64,000 nucleotides of DNA from Streptomyces sp. MBT53. GTDB taxonomy: Bacteria > Actinomycetota > Actinomycetes > Streptomycetales > Streptomycetaceae. The position numbers were made by a program, and so were the translations under genes. Of this stretch, positions 15,764 to 25,041 are shown piece by piece. The DNA is taken from positions 1 to 64,000 of the forward strand of contig NZ_JAEQAZ010000015.1 of assembly GCF_016654115.1 (NCBI RefSeq), written 5' to 3'. Position 1 is the first letter of the stretch. Each line of letters opens with the position of its first letter. A model generated the notes under the pieces. It was not told where the DNA came from and did not search any database. It saw only the letters and a list, made by a program, of their open reading frames with translations.

Positions 15764-17475
15764 GGCCCGTCCGCCGTCTGTTCGCGTCCGCCGCGGCCGT
15801 CCTCACGGCCACCGGCGCGCTCCTGCTCGTCCCCACGGCGGCAGCGAGCGCGCACCCGCTGGGCAACTTCACGGTCAACCGCTACGACGGTCTCGTCGTC
15901 GCCCCCGGCATCCTGCGCGTCACGCACATCGAGGACCTCGCGGAGATCCCGGCGACCCAGGCCAAGCCGGACATCAAGCGGTTGGGCATGACCGAGTGGG
16001 CCCGGCAGCGGTGCGACAAGGCCGCCGAGGGCAGCAAGGTCACCGTCGACGGACGTACGGTCGCGCTCACGCCCGGCACCAGTACCGCACGGCTGCGGCC
16101 CGGACAGGCCGGGCTCAACACCCTGCGGCTGGAGTGCAGTTCGACGGCAGCACTCCCCAAGGGCAGCACGGTCGCCCTGGGCTTCCACAGCGCGGGCCTG
16201 ACCACCGGGCCCGGCTGGCGGGAGATCACCGCGCGCGCCGACCGGATGACGCTGACCGGGACGGACGTACCGAAGAAGTCGGTGTCGCACGAACTGACCA
16301 GCTATCCCAAGGACTTGCTCTCCTCGCCCGCCGACATCACGAAGGCGTCGCTGCGCGCGCGTCCCGGCGGCCCGGCCCTCACCGACGACGACCAGTCGCA
16401 GGCGGACTCGACCGCGTCCAACATCCTCCCGCGCGGCGTGGACCGTTGGACGGAGGCCTTGACCAACATGGTCGCCCGCCACCACCTCAGTGTCGGCTTC
16501 GCGGCCCTGTCCCTGCTCATCGCGATCGCCCTGGGCGCGATGCACGCGCTCGCCCCCGGTCACGGCAAGACGCTGATGGCGGCCACGGCGGCGGCCCGGG
16601 GCGGTCGCGCGCGCCTCAAGGACGTGCTCCCCCTCGCCGCCTCGGTCACGGTCACCCACACCCTCGGCGTGATCGCCCTGGGCCTCCTGGTCACGGCCGG
16701 TTCCGCCGCGACGCCCTCGGTGATCGCCTGGCTGGGCATCGCGAGCGGCGTCCTGGTCCTCTTCGCGGGCGGCAACCTCGTACGCCGCGCCTGGCGCAAC
16801 CGCCCACGCCCGCAAGCCACTTCGCACCCCCATCCCCACCCGCACCCCCACGGTGGCGATCACAGCCACGAGAGCGCCAAGTCCCCCCAGCGCTCACTGG
16901 TCCTCGCGTCCGCGCACGCCCAGGCCGGGTCCACGCAGGCGCTCACCGAGGCCCACCCGCACCCCCACAGCCACGACGACGACCATGACCACAGTCACGA
17001 TCACGGCCATGCCCACCCCCACCCCCATGAGCACGACCACGACCACGATCACGAGCACGGCCACTCGCACGACCACGACCACGCCGTAGAACACACGCAC
17101 GGCGGCTTCACGCACACCCACTCCACCGCCCCCACCCTGCGCGGCACGCTCCTGCTCGGCTTCGCCGGCGGGCTCGTGCCGAGCCCGTCCGCGGTGGTCG
17201 TCCTCGTGGGGGCCGCCGCGCTCGGCCAGGCCTGGTTCGGGCTGCTGCTGGTCGTCGCCTACGGCGTCGGACTCGCCCTCACCCTCACCGCCGCCGGATT
17301 CGCCGTCGTCAAGCTGGGTACAGGGATGAACCGAGTGCTGGACCGGCGCCCCCGCTGGACCACCAGCCCCATGGCGGTCCTGGTCCGCAGGACACTGCCG
17401 TTGGCGTCGGCGTTCGTCGTCGTCGCCCTCGGTATCGGTTTGGTGCTCAAGGGGGCGGCATCCGCACTCGGCTGA
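15760..17475 (+). CDS. NicO-family nickel/cobalt transporter with His-rich loop
   Basis: The 571-aa membrane protein is related to RcnA/NicO metal transporters. A signal peptide ending ASA is followed by HPLGNFTVN, so the mature protein probably starts with His. About 215 extracytoplasmic residues lead to six or so membrane helices. The first carries the family motif LGAMHALAPGHGKTLM (about residues 262-277), whose histidines line the metal path. Between helices 3 and 4 is an insert of about 100 residues (about 345-450) very rich in His-Asp-Pro. The next helix has LLGFAGGLVPSPSAVVVLVG, another family signature. The GTG start overlaps the TPR gene stop. Direction of transport (efflux is usual for RcnA) and metal are not proved. 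Confidence 0.9.
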   Translation: MRPVRRLFASAAAVLTATGALLLVPTAAASAHPLGNFTVNRYDGLVVAPGILRVTHIEDLAEIPATQAKPDIKRLGMTEWARQRCDKAAEGSKVTVDGRTVALTPGTSTARLRPGQAGLNTLRLECSSTAALPKGSTVALGFHSAGLTTGPGWREITARADRMTLTGTDVPKKSVSHELTSYPKDLLSSPADITKASLRARPGGPALTDDDQSQADSTASNILPRGVDRWTEALTNMVARHHLSVGFAALSLLIAIALGAMHALAPGHGKTLMAATAAARGGRARLKDVLPLAASVTVTHTLGVIALGLLVTAGSAATPSVIAWLGIASGVLVLFAGGNLVRRAWRNRPRPQATSHPHPHPHPHGGDHSHESAKSPQRSLVLASAHAQAGSTQALTEAHPHPHSHDDDHDHSHDHGHAHPHPHEHDHDHDHEHGHSHDHDHAVEHTHGGFTHTHSTAPTLRGTLLLGFAGGLVPSPSAVVVLVGAAALGQAWFGLLLVVAYGVGLALTLTAAGFAVVKLGTGMNRVLDRRPRWTTSPMAVLVRRTLPLASAFVVVALGIGLVLKGAASALG

Positions 17476-17520
17476 GTTACGTTTGTGGAGAATTGGCCCG
17501 GATGCGAATGGGGAGCGACC

Positions 17521-19137
17521 ATGCCCGAAGAACCGGGCACTGAACGTGTGATCGCGGACCGCTACCGACTCCTGTCCCCCCTCGGCGAGGGCGGTATGGG
17601 AACGGTCTGGCGGGCCCGCGACGAGGTGCTGCAACGCGAGGTCGCCGTCAAGGAGGTCCGCGCGCCGGCCGGACTGGCCTCCGGTGACGTGGAGCGGATG
17701 TACGCCCGGCTGGAGCGCGAGGCGTGGGCGGCGGCGCGGGTCGCCAACCGCAATGTGGTGACGGTGTACGACGTGGCGATGGAGGAGGGCCGTCCCTGGA
17801 TCGTCATGGAGCTGGTGCGGGGCGTGTCCCTGGCCGATCTCCTGGACGCCGAGGGCCCGTTGACGCCACAGCGGGCCGCGCACATCGGTGCCGAGGTGCT
17901 CGCCGCGCTGCGGGCCGCGCACGACGCCGGGGTGCTGCACCGCGATGTGAAACCGGCCAACGTGCTGATGTCGAACGACGGTCGGGTCGTGCTGACCGAC
18001 TTCGGTATCGCGATGGTCGAGGGCAGTTCGGCGCTCACCATGACCGGCGAGGTCATCGGTTCGCCCGAATTCCTCGCCCCGGAGCGGGCGTTGGGCCGTA
18101 CGCCCGGGCCCGAGTCCGATCTGTGGGCGCTGGGTGTGCTGTTGTACGCGGCGGTCGAGGGCCACTCACCGTTCCGGCAGAACACACCGCTGAGCACTCT
18201 GCGGGCCATCGTGGACGAGGAGTTGCCGCCGCCCCGTCTGGCGGGTCCGCTCACCCCGGTGATCGAGGGGCTGCTGCGCAAGGACCCGGCCGAGCGCATC
18301 TCGGCCGAGCAGGCGGAGCGGGATCTGCGGCTGGTCGCGGCGGGCGGTGCGCCGCGCGCGGTCACGGCGCCGACGACGCCGTACACACCGACGATGGCGG
18401 GTGCCCCGCAGGACGCCTACGGGCAGCAGAACTCGCGGACGCCCGTGCAGGGCTTCGGGCCGCCGCCCACCTCCTACTCGACGCCGACGGCCGCGGACGA
18501 ACCGCACCGCAATCGCCGGGCGGCCGCCGTGATCATCGCGGGTGTGATCGCGCTGGCCCTGGCGATCGGTGGACTGACGTACGCGCTGCTGAACCAGGGC
18601 AACGGGGACAACACCGACGCGGGCAAGGGCACCAGCACCCCCAAGAGCCAGCCCTCGGACGGGACTTCGCCCAGCGCGAGCAGCGAGACCACGGCCGCCA
18701 GTGAGACGCCGAGCCCGAGCGCGAGCAAGTCCTCGTCGGCGCCGCAGTCGGTGCAGGTGTCCGTGGCGGGCGCCAACACCGACTACTCCGGGAGCTGTCC
18801 GCCGTCGAACACGAAGGCGCCGACCTTCACGGCGAGTTTCACGGTGGGGAAGCTGCCCGCGGAGGTGTCCTACCGGTGGGTGCTGAAGAACGGCAAGGTC
18901 TCGGACCCCAGTTGGAAGACGCTGTCGTTCCCGTCGGGCGGCGGGAAGACCAAGCAGGACCGGGTGTTCCTGACGACGTACTCGAACAGCGGGACGTTCA
19001 GCAACGAGATCAGTGTCGAGGTCCGCAGCCCGGTGGAGAAGACGTCCAACTCGGTGCCGTTCTCGGTGACTTGCCTGACGGAGACCCCGTCGGACGGGGC
19101 CTCCGCGTCGGACTCGGCGTCACCTTCTGACGGGTGA
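17521..19137 (+). CDS. membrane Ser/Thr protein kinase, PknB-type
   Basis: The 538-aa kinase has a complete Hanks catalytic domain (about residues 16-275): glycine loop LGEGGMGTVW, Lys in AVKEV, catalytic HRDVKPANVLM, DFG in LTDFGIAMVEG, and APE-like APERALG. A Pro/Gln-rich linker precedes one membrane helix (about 340-362, AAVIIAGVIALALAIGGLTYA). A Ser/Thr-rich stalk leads to an outer domain (about 415-515) that looks like an Ig-type beta sandwich (AEVSYRWVLKNGKVSD). No PASTA repeats are present. GGGGAG before ATG 17521 supports the start over GTG 17485. It follows the NicO gene by 45 bp on the same strand, and its stop is 4 bp from that of the convergent lipase. Confidence 0.93.
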   Translation: MPEEPGTERVIADRYRLLSPLGEGGMGTVWRARDEVLQREVAVKEVRAPAGLASGDVERMYARLEREAWAAARVANRNVVTVYDVAMEEGRPWIVMELVRGVSLADLLDAEGPLTPQRAAHIGAEVLAALRAAHDAGVLHRDVKPANVLMSNDGRVVLTDFGIAMVEGSSALTMTGEVIGSPEFLAPERALGRTPGPESDLWALGVLLYAAVEGHSPFRQNTPLSTLRAIVDEELPPPRLAGPLTPVIEGLLRKDPAERISAEQAERDLRLVAAGGAPRAVTAPTTPYTPTMAGAPQDAYGQQNSRTPVQGFGPPPTSYSTPTAADEPHRNRRAAAVIIAGVIALALAIGGLTYALLNQGNGDNTDAGKGTSTPKSQPSDGTSPSASSETTAASETPSPSASKSSSAPQSVQVSVAGANTDYSGSCPPSNTKAPTFTASFTVGKLPAEVSYRWVLKNGKVSDPSWKTLSFPSGGGKTKQDRVFLTTYSNSGTFSNEISVEVRSPVEKTSNSVPFSVTCLTETPSDGASASDSASPSDG

Positions 19138-19141
19138 GCCG

Positions 19142-19948
19142 TCAGGCGACGCCGGCGAACACCGGGAGGTAGCCGCCGGACTGGCCGGCCGCGGTCGGGT
19201 GGTACGACTCGGTGATGCTCAGCAGGTTGAGGCTGTGCAGCCAGGAGCTGCCGGAGCAGATCTCGTGGCCGGTGAACGTGGTGCGGACGTCGCCGAAGGT
19301 GAAGCCGTGGTCGGCGGCGCGCTTGGCGAGGGCCGCGTCGAGGTAGTCGGCCGCGCCGTTGATGGCGGTGCGCTTGGTCGCGGAGAGGCCGAGGCAGGTG
19401 GTGCCGAGCTTGTAGAAGCGCGGGTAGCCGAGCACGACCACGTGCGCGGCGGGGGCTTTGGCGCTGATCGCCGAGTAGACCTTGTCGAGTTGGGCGGGGA
19501 GCGTCGAGTCGACGTACGCCTTCGCGGTGGCGATCCGGGTCAGGCAGGAGCTGTCGGACTGCAGGACGCAGGTCGTCATGACGTCGGCGAAGCCGGCGTC
19601 GTTGCCCCCGATGGAGATCGAGACGAGGGACGTGGCCGAGGTGAGCGGGCCGAGTTGACTCGCCAGAACATCACCCGTTCGGGCGCCGGAGCAAGCGGTG
19701 AAGTCGAACGTCGAGGGTGAGTGGGCGGCTGCCCAGAGGTAGGGGTAGGCCTTGGTGCTGCGGTCGCAGGAGCCGCTGGAACCGATGTAGCTGCCCGCGC
19801 CGACGCCCGAGGAGTAGGAGTCGCCGAGGGCCACATAGCCGCCGGTTACGGCGAGTTGGGACGCCTGCGCCGTCATCGCCCCGGTGAGGGCGAGTCCGGC
19901 GGCGAGGAGGAGCGAGGTCACGTATGCCGTAAATCGGGAACGTCTCAT
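19142..19948 (-). CDS. secreted SGNH/GDSL lipase-esterase
   Basis: The 268-aa precursor has a signal peptide ending near TAQAS (about residue 31) and a compact SGNH hydrolase domain. Block I is YVALGDSYSSGVGAG with nucleophile Ser in GDSYS. Block III is SISIGGNDAGF with the oxyanion Asn. Block V is ITESYHPTAAGQ with the catalytic His, preceded by LHSLNL. Four or more cysteines (SSGSCD, DFTACSG, TTCVLQSDSSC) fit the three-disulfide fold of the known Streptomyces extracellular lipase. The ATG at 19948 is preceded by GGAGG-like AGGGAGG on the minus strand. It is probably secreted for lipid or ester scavenging. Confidence 0.95.
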   Translation of the reverse strand: MRRSRFTAYVTSLLLAAGLALTGAMTAQASQLAVTGGYVALGDSYSSGVGAGSYIGSSGSCDRSTKAYPYLWAAAHSPSTFDFTACSGARTGDVLASQLGPLTSATSLVSISIGGNDAGFADVMTTCVLQSDSSCLTRIATAKAYVDSTLPAQLDKVYSAISAKAPAAHVVVLGYPRFYKLGTTCLGLSATKRTAINGAADYLDAALAKRAADHGFTFGDVRTTFTGHEICSGSSWLHSLNLLSITESYHPTAAGQSGGYLPVFAGVA

Positions 19949-20231
19949 GGAACCTCCCTTAGCAGGATCTCTGCCACAACCGTCGTACCAACTACGCGTA
20001 TCGACGGGAAGTGTGCATGCCAAAAGAGAGGCCACCGGAGCTATCGATTGCGTGGGCATGACAGCTCTGTGACAGACCGTCAACTCCCTTGAACCACACC
20101 GGTACATGACCCACGCTTTACCCAGCCTTGGTGCGGAACGCAACGCTCCGCGGCTGTGCGCACGACGACGCGCGCACCCCCACATTCGCGCGCCGACCCG
20201 GGCGCGCCGCCTGGAGGAGGACTCCCTCGCA

Positions 20232-21440
20232 ATGGCACTCCTGCGTAGCAACAAGCTCCGGCTCGCCGCGATAACCGGCGCGGCCACCGCCGCCCTCGTC
20301 GGCGGGCTCACCGCACTCCCCGCCCAGGCCGCCCCGGCCACGGGCACGGTCCTGGCCGCCGGCTCCCCCACAGCCGTCGACGGCAGCTACATCGTCACCC
20401 TCAAGAAGAGCGCCGGCCTCAAGGCCTCCTCGGCCGCGGGCAAGGGCCTGGTCAAGGAGTACGGCGGCACGGTCACGAAGACGTTCGGCACCGTGCTGAA
20501 CGGCTACACGGCGAGCCTCTCCGCGACCGAGGCCGCGAGACTCGCCGCCGACCCGGCCGTCGCCGCGGTGGAGCAGAACCAGCGCGTCCACCTGACCGAC
20601 ACCACCCAGTCCAGCGCGCCCTGGGGCCTGGACCGCGTCGACCAGGCCGCGCTGCCGCTCTCGGGGACGTACACCTACCCGGACACCGCGGGCAGCGGGG
20701 TGACCGTGTACGTCATCGACACCGGCGTCCGGATCACCCACACCCAGATCAGCGGCCGCGCCTCCTACGGCTACGACGCGGTCGACGGCGACACCACCGC
20801 CTCCGACGGCAACGGCCACGGCACCCATGTGGCCACGACCATCGCGGGTTCGACCTACGGCGTCGCCAAGAAGGCGAACATCGTGGCGGTCCGGGTGCTC
20901 GACAACAGCGGCTCGGGTACGACGGCCGGGGTCATCGCGGGCATCGACTGGGTGACCTCGAACCACACCACGCCCGCGGTCGCCAACATGTCGCTCGGCG
21001 GCTCCGCCTCCACCTCGCTCGACACGGCGGTCGCCAACTCCATCTCCAGCGGGGTGACTTACGCCGTCGCGGCGGGCAACAGCGCGGCCAACGCCTCCTC
21101 GTACTCCCCCGCCCGGGTCGCCACCGCGATCACGGTCGGCGCCACCACCAGCACGGACGCCAAGGCCAGTTACTCCAACTACGGTTCGGTGCTGGACATC
21201 TTCGCGCCCGGCTCCTCGATCCTGGCGGGCTACAACACCAGCGACACCGCCACCGCCACCCTCTCGGGCACCTCGATGGCGACCCCGCACGTGGCGGGCG
21301 CCGCGGCCGTCTATCTCGCGGGCCACACCTCGTCCACTCCGGCCCAGGTCGCCACCGCACTGGTGAACGGCGCCACGTCGAACGTCGTGACCGGCGCGGG
21401 CACCGGCTCGCCGAACAAGCTGCTGAAAATCGTCCCGTAG
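20232..21440 (+). CDS. secreted subtilisin-like serine protease with I9 propeptide
   Basis: The 402-aa preproprotein has a signal peptide to about residue 36, an inhibitor I9 propeptide (about 50-120, [12 protein letters not shown] to VEQNQRV) and a peptidase S8 domain of the proteinase K type. The triad is visible: Asp in VYVIDTGVR, His in GNGHGTHVA and Ser in [13 protein letters not shown]. The oxyanion Asn is in AAGNSAAN. I chose ATG 20232 because GGAGGAGGA lies about 12 bp upstream; the longer frame from 20106 is not compatible with a signal peptide. A strong terminator follows at 21467. Confidence 0.96.
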   Translation: MALLRSNKLRLAAITGAATAALVGGLTALPAQAAPATGTVLAAGSPTAVDGSYIVTLKKSAGLKASSAAGKGLVKEYGGTVTKTFGTVLNGYTASLSATEAARLAADPAVAAVEQNQRVHLTDTTQSSAPWGLDRVDQAALPLSGTYTYPDTAGSGVTVYVIDTGVRITHTQISGRASYGYDAVDGDTTASDGNGHGTHVATTIAGSTYGVAKKANIVAVRVLDNSGSGTTAGVIAGIDWVTSNHTTPAVANMSLGGSASTSLDTAVANSISSGVTYAVAAGNSAANASSYSPARVATAITVGATTSTDAKASYSNYGSVLDIFAPGSSILAGYNTSDTATATLSGTSMATPHVAGAAAVYLAGHTSSTPAQVATALVNGATSNVVTGAGTGSPNKLLKIVP

Positions 21441-21466
21441 CGCTCGTCCGGCCCCACCCGAGTAAT

Positions 21467-21501
21467 TGTTCCCCGGAGGCAACAGCCACCTCCGGGGAAC
21501 A
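21467..21501. terminator. terminator after the subtilisin-like protease
   Basis: TGTTCCCCGGAGG and CCTCCGGGGAACA form a perfect 13-bp stem with a 9-nt loop, 26 bp after the protease stop. Confidence 0.8.
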
Positions 21502-21615
21502 TTCATTCGGGGAACCACGAGAACCGGTGCAAGCGCCTTCCGCACCTTGACGTGCCCGGTCGGGCTGCGCCACATTGAAACCCGGCATCCGGCGCGCTGG
21601 GGGGCAAAGTCGCCA

Positions 21616-22041
21616 ATGCAGACCTTAGGTATCAAGAGAACATCCACCGCCGACACCGAGCGGGCGCGACCAGGACCGGGGAGGGACCTGTCGGCGCTTT
21701 TCGCCGGTGCGGCCGTGACCATCGGGACGGTCGGCGCGGTGCTCGCGCTCACCGGTTCCGGATCACCGTTGCGCGGACCGTTCGCGCTGTTCTTCCTTTT
21801 CTCCGCGCCGGCCTCGGCAATCGCGGCGGCGCTGCGCGGACTTGATCCCTACGGCCGCCTTCTCGCGTCGGTCGCGGGCGCGGTGGTCGTCGACATGCTG
21901 GTCGCCCAGGGAATGCTGGCCGTGCACCGGTGGTCGATCGACGGGGGAATCGTCGCGGTGGCGGTGATCAGTGGCCTGACAGCACTGTCGGTATTCGTGC
22001 GGCATATGCGCCGTCGTACAACGGCTGACAAAGGAGTGTAA
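21616..22041 (+). CDS. small membrane protein of unknown function
   Basis: A 141-aa protein with four probable membrane segments: about residues 30-50 (SALFAGAAVTIGTVGAVLAL), 58-80, 85-105 and 112-130. Basic residues sit at both ends (IKRTSTADTERARPG, RHMRRRTTADKG). I chose ATG 21616; the upstream frame runs back through the protease terminator and is unlikely to be coding. It precedes the polysaccharide locus by 369 bp, but no motif links it to that locus. Confidence 0.6.
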   Translation: MQTLGIKRTSTADTERARPGPGRDLSALFAGAAVTIGTVGAVLALTGSGSPLRGPFALFFLFSAPASAIAAALRGLDPYGRLLASVAGAVVVDMLVAQGMLAVHRWSIDGGIVAVAVISGLTALSVFVRHMRRRTTADKGV

Positions 22042-22410
22042 CGGTCAAACCAACAAAAACGTGAGGCCCCGTTTCAGGCCTTGCCATACGGGTTCAATCA
22101 TCAATACCGTCGTAATCTCACCCGCACTGGTCCATCATCGAGCGGCTCTAGGGGAGGGCTCAAGGACCGCGATGAACCGGCGCGGGGCGCGGTAGGGGGG
22201 TGCCGTGCTCGGTGACCGCACTTGTGACCGAGTCGTCCGCGCGGCCGGCTTTCATGTTGTTTTTCGGGGGTCGACCAGCTTTGCCAGCTCACCACGCGTG
22301 CACGGAGATCCATTGATCCGTGTCGCCTGTGAGAACCCCCCTTTCGAACCGGAGCACAGAGCCGGGCCGCCCAGGGGCGGGCGGTCCGCCGGACGAGAGG
22401 GACCAGACTC
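22042..22410. other. 369-bp gene-free region upstream of the polysaccharide locus
   Basis: No credible coding frame or RNA gene is seen. A weak AGGCC/GGCCT hairpin at about 22070 may end the small membrane protein transcript. The rest probably holds the promoter and a long leader for the glycosyltransferase operon. I could not match it to any riboswitch class I know. Confidence 0.4.
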
Positions 22411-23250
22411 ATGAGTTCCGTTCTGCGCCCAGCGACATCGGGCCAAGATCCATTAATGTCGGCCAAATACCGGCCGATCTCCTCTCACCTGGCCATCGCA
22501 CCGCCGGTGAGCGTGGTGATTCCCGCCATGAATGAGGCGGAGAATCTCCCTTACGTCTTCAAGACACTGCCCGCGTGGATACACGAAGTGGTTCTTGTGG
22601 ACGGCAATTCCACCGACAACACCGTGGAAGTGGCCCGCGAACTGTGGCCCGGGGTGAAGGTCGTCGAACAGCAGGGAAAGGGCAAGGGGGATGCCCTGAT
22701 CACCGGGTTCGAGGCCTGCAGCGGCGACATCATCGTGATGGTCGACGCGGACGGCTCGGCCGACGGACACGAGATCGTCAGCTATGTCTCCGCCCTTGTC
22801 TCGGGTGCGGACTTCGCCAAGGGTTCCCGCTTCGCCAACGGCGGCGGCACGGACGACATGACGTTCATCCGCAAGCTCGGCAACTGGGCGCTGTGCACGA
22901 TCGTCAACCGCAAGTTCGGCGCCCGCTACACCGATCTCTGCTACGGATACAACGCGTTCTGGCGGCACTGCCTCGACAAGATCGACCTCGACTGCACCGG
23001 CTTCGAGATCGAGACCCTGATCAACATCCGGGTGGTCAAGGCCGGCCTCAAGGTGCAGGAGATCCCCAGCCACGAGTACCTCCGTATCCACGGCACGAGC
23101 AATCTGCGCGCCGTGCGGGACGGGATCCGGGTGCTCAAGGTGATCCTCAAGGAGCGCTCCAACAGGCGTGCGCTGCGCAGCCGTTCGCACTCCACGATGA
23201 TCGACGGTCTCGACCCGCAGCCCACCTCGGTCCGGGGAGAGGTGTCTTGA
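22411..23250 (+). CDS. family 2 glycosyltransferase, DPM/DPG-synthase-like
   Basis: The 279-aa GT-A enzyme has the nucleotide-sugar core VSVVIPAMNEAENL, the Asp of IHEVVLVDGNSTDNT and the metal-binding DxD-type segment VMVDADGSADG. The conserved C-terminal block TDLCYGYNAFW follows. No membrane helices are seen, so it is cytoplasmic, probably acting on a polyprenyl-phosphate or a polysaccharide acceptor at the membrane. ATG 22411 is used; a later ATG at 22456 would also leave the whole domain. The stop overlaps the TTG start of the next gene. It is the first gene of a run of four overlapping genes for a surface polysaccharide. Confidence 0.9.
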   Translation: MSSVLRPATSGQDPLMSAKYRPISSHLAIAPPVSVVIPAMNEAENLPYVFKTLPAWIHEVVLVDGNSTDNTVEVARELWPGVKVVEQQGKGKGDALITGFEACSGDIIVMVDADGSADGHEIVSYVSALVSGADFAKGSRFANGGGTDDMTFIRKLGNWALCTIVNRKFGARYTDLCYGYNAFWRHCLDKIDLDCTGFEIETLINIRVVKAGLKVQEIPSHEYLRIHGTSNLRAVRDGIRVLKVILKERSNRRALRSRSHSTMIDGLDPQPTSVRGEVS

Positions 23251-24248
23251 GCAGTCCCGACATCTCTGTCGTGATCTGCGTCTACACCGAGGACCGCTGG
23301 GAGGACATCCTCGCGGCGGTCTCCTCGGTGCGGGCGCAGTCGCGGCCCGCGCTGGAGACGTTGCTGGTCGTCGACCACAACCCGGCTCTCCTGGACCGAC
23401 TCACCAGGGAGTACAAGGACTTGAGGGAGACGGGCGAGGTCCGTGTGCTGGCGAACGCGGGCCCGCGCGGCCTGTCCGCCGGCCGCAACACCGGCATCTC
23501 CGTGTCCTTCGGCGAGGTCATCGCCTTCCTCGACGACGACGCCGTGGCCGAGCGCGAGTGGCTGCGGCACTTCGCCGAGGCGTACGCCGACCCCAAGGTC
23601 ATGGCCGTGGGCGGCCGCACGATGCCGATCTGGGCGTCGGGCCGCCGACCGGCCTGGTTCCCCGAGGAGTTCGACTGGGTGGTGGGCTGCACCTACAAGG
23701 GCCTGCCGCCGGGCCGGGTGCGAGTGCGCAACGTCCTCGGTGGCAACGCCTCGTTCCGGCGTACGGCGTTCGACGCGGCCGGGGGTTTCGCGACCGGTAT
23801 CGGGCGGGACGGCGACAAGCGTCCGCTGGGCTGCGAGGAGACGGAGTTGTGCATCCGGCTCACGCGGGCCAGACCGGACGCGGTGCTGCTGATCGACGAC
23901 CGGGCGGTGATCCACCACCGGGTGCCCGAGGCGCGCGAGCACTTCGGGTACTTCCGTACGCGCACCTACGCCGAGGGTCTGTCCAAGGCGCTGGTGGCCC
24001 GAAGTGTCGGCGCGGGCAAGGGACTTGAGTCGGAGCGCCGCTACACCACCCGGGTCCTGCCGGCCGGGATGGTGCGCGGGCTGCGGGACTTCGTGTTCGC
24101 GCGGCCGGGCGGCGCGGGCCGGGCGGGCGCGATCGTCGCCGGGGTGTTCACGGCGGCGGGCGGGTATGTCGTCGGGAGCTTCAGGGCACGGCGGGGCGGG
24201 GCGAGTTTCGAGGTGGCCGGGATCGAGCGGGGGGACACACATGAGTGA
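23247..24248 (+). CDS. family 2 glycosyltransferase
   Basis: The 333-aa enzyme begins ISVVICVYTEDRWEDI, the usual GT2 entry strand. NAGPRGLSAGRNTGIS follows, then the DxD motif AFLDDDAVAEREWL, the acceptor loop NVLGGNASFRR and the base region GCEETELCIRL. It lacks strong membrane segments except a weak hydrophobic stretch near residue 305. I chose TTG 23247 because it overlaps the preceding stop (TTGA) and no ATG or GTG is nearby. Its stop overlaps the deacetylase start by 8 bp. It should add a sugar to the polymer made by this locus. Confidence 0.9.
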   Translation: MSSPDISVVICVYTEDRWEDILAAVSSVRAQSRPALETLLVVDHNPALLDRLTREYKDLRETGEVRVLANAGPRGLSAGRNTGISVSFGEVIAFLDDDAVAEREWLRHFAEAYADPKVMAVGGRTMPIWASGRRPAWFPEEFDWVVGCTYKGLPPGRVRVRNVLGGNASFRRTAFDAAGGFATGIGRDGDKRPLGCEETELCIRLTRARPDAVLLIDDRAVIHHRVPEAREHFGYFRTRTYAEGLSKALVARSVGAGKGLESERRYTTRVLPAGMVRGLRDFVFARPGGAGRAGAIVAGVFTAAGGYVVGSFRARRGGASFEVAGIERGDTHE

Positions 24249-25041
24249 CACACCGGTGCCGATTCTCATGTACCACTCCGTCGCCGCCGCCCCGAACGAC
24301 GCCACCCGCGCCCTGTCCGTCGCGCCGGAGGCGTTCGCCGAACAGATGGCCCTGCTCGGCGATCTGCACTTCACGCCGATCAACACCGCCGAGCTGGCGG
24401 CCAGTTGGCGCTCGGGCAAACCGCTGCCCGAGCGCCCGGTCCTGATCACCTTCGACGACGGCTACGAGGGCGTGCACCGGCACGCACTGCCCGTACTCGC
24501 GCAACACTGCTTCGCGTCCACCCTGTTCGTCTCCACCGGCTGGATCCGGGGCGCGTACGACACCGGGGGCGGCCTCGACACCATGCTCGACTGGGACCAG
24601 ATCCGCCGACTAGCGGACGCCGACGTCGAGATCGGCGGCCACAGCCACACCCACCCGCAGCTCGACCAGCTCGACGACGACTCCCTGCGCGCGGAGCTGG
24701 TCCGCTGCATGGAGATCGTCGCCGACGAACTCGGCGCGGTACCCGTCTCGTTCGCGTATCCCTACGGCTACTCCAGCCGCCGGGTGCGCGTCGCGGTGCG
24801 GGAGACCGGGTTCACGCAGGCGCTCGCCGTCGGCAACGACCTCGCCCGCCGCCGCCAGGGGCCGTACGCCCTGCGACGGGTGACTGTGCGCCGCAGTACG
24901 GGTGTCGAGGAGTTCGAGCGGCTCGTCGAGGGCCGTGCGATCGCCCGCAACTTCGCCAGGGACCGGGTCCTCACCCAGGGGTACGCCATGGTCCGCAGAG
25001 CTCGACAGGTCCGCCGGAAGGCCAGCCGTTCCCGTGTCTGA
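24241..25041 (+). CDS. polysaccharide deacetylase (NodB/CE4)
   Basis: The 266-aa product starts VPILMYHSVAAAP, as in CE4 enzymes of the PgaB type. NodB motif 1 is LITFDDGYEGV, with the catalytic base and metal Asp pair, and motif 2 is IGGHSHTHPQL, with two metal histidines. The later FAYPYGYSS is motif 3. No signal peptide is seen, so it may act inside the cell or by an unusual route. It would remove N- or O-acetyl groups from a sugar or polymer. Both ends overlap neighbours: 8 bp with the glycosyltransferase and 8 bp with the flippase fusion. Confidence 0.92.
   Translation: MSDTPVPILMYHSVAAAPNDATRALSVAPEAFAEQMALLGDLHFTPINTAELAASWRSGKPLPERPVLITFDDGYEGVHRHALPVLAQHCFASTLFVSTGWIRGAYDTGGGLDTMLDWDQIRRLADADVEIGGHSHTHPQLDQLDDDSLRAELVRCMEIVADELGAVPVSFAYPYGYSSRRVRVAVRETGFTQALAVGNDLARRRQGPYALRRVTVRRSTGVEEFERLVEGRAIARNFARDRVLTQGYAMVRRARQVRRKASRSRV

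Noticed and set aside
22042..22410. Possible riboswitch before the polysaccharide operon
   Set aside because: No conserved core of any class I know could be found by eye.
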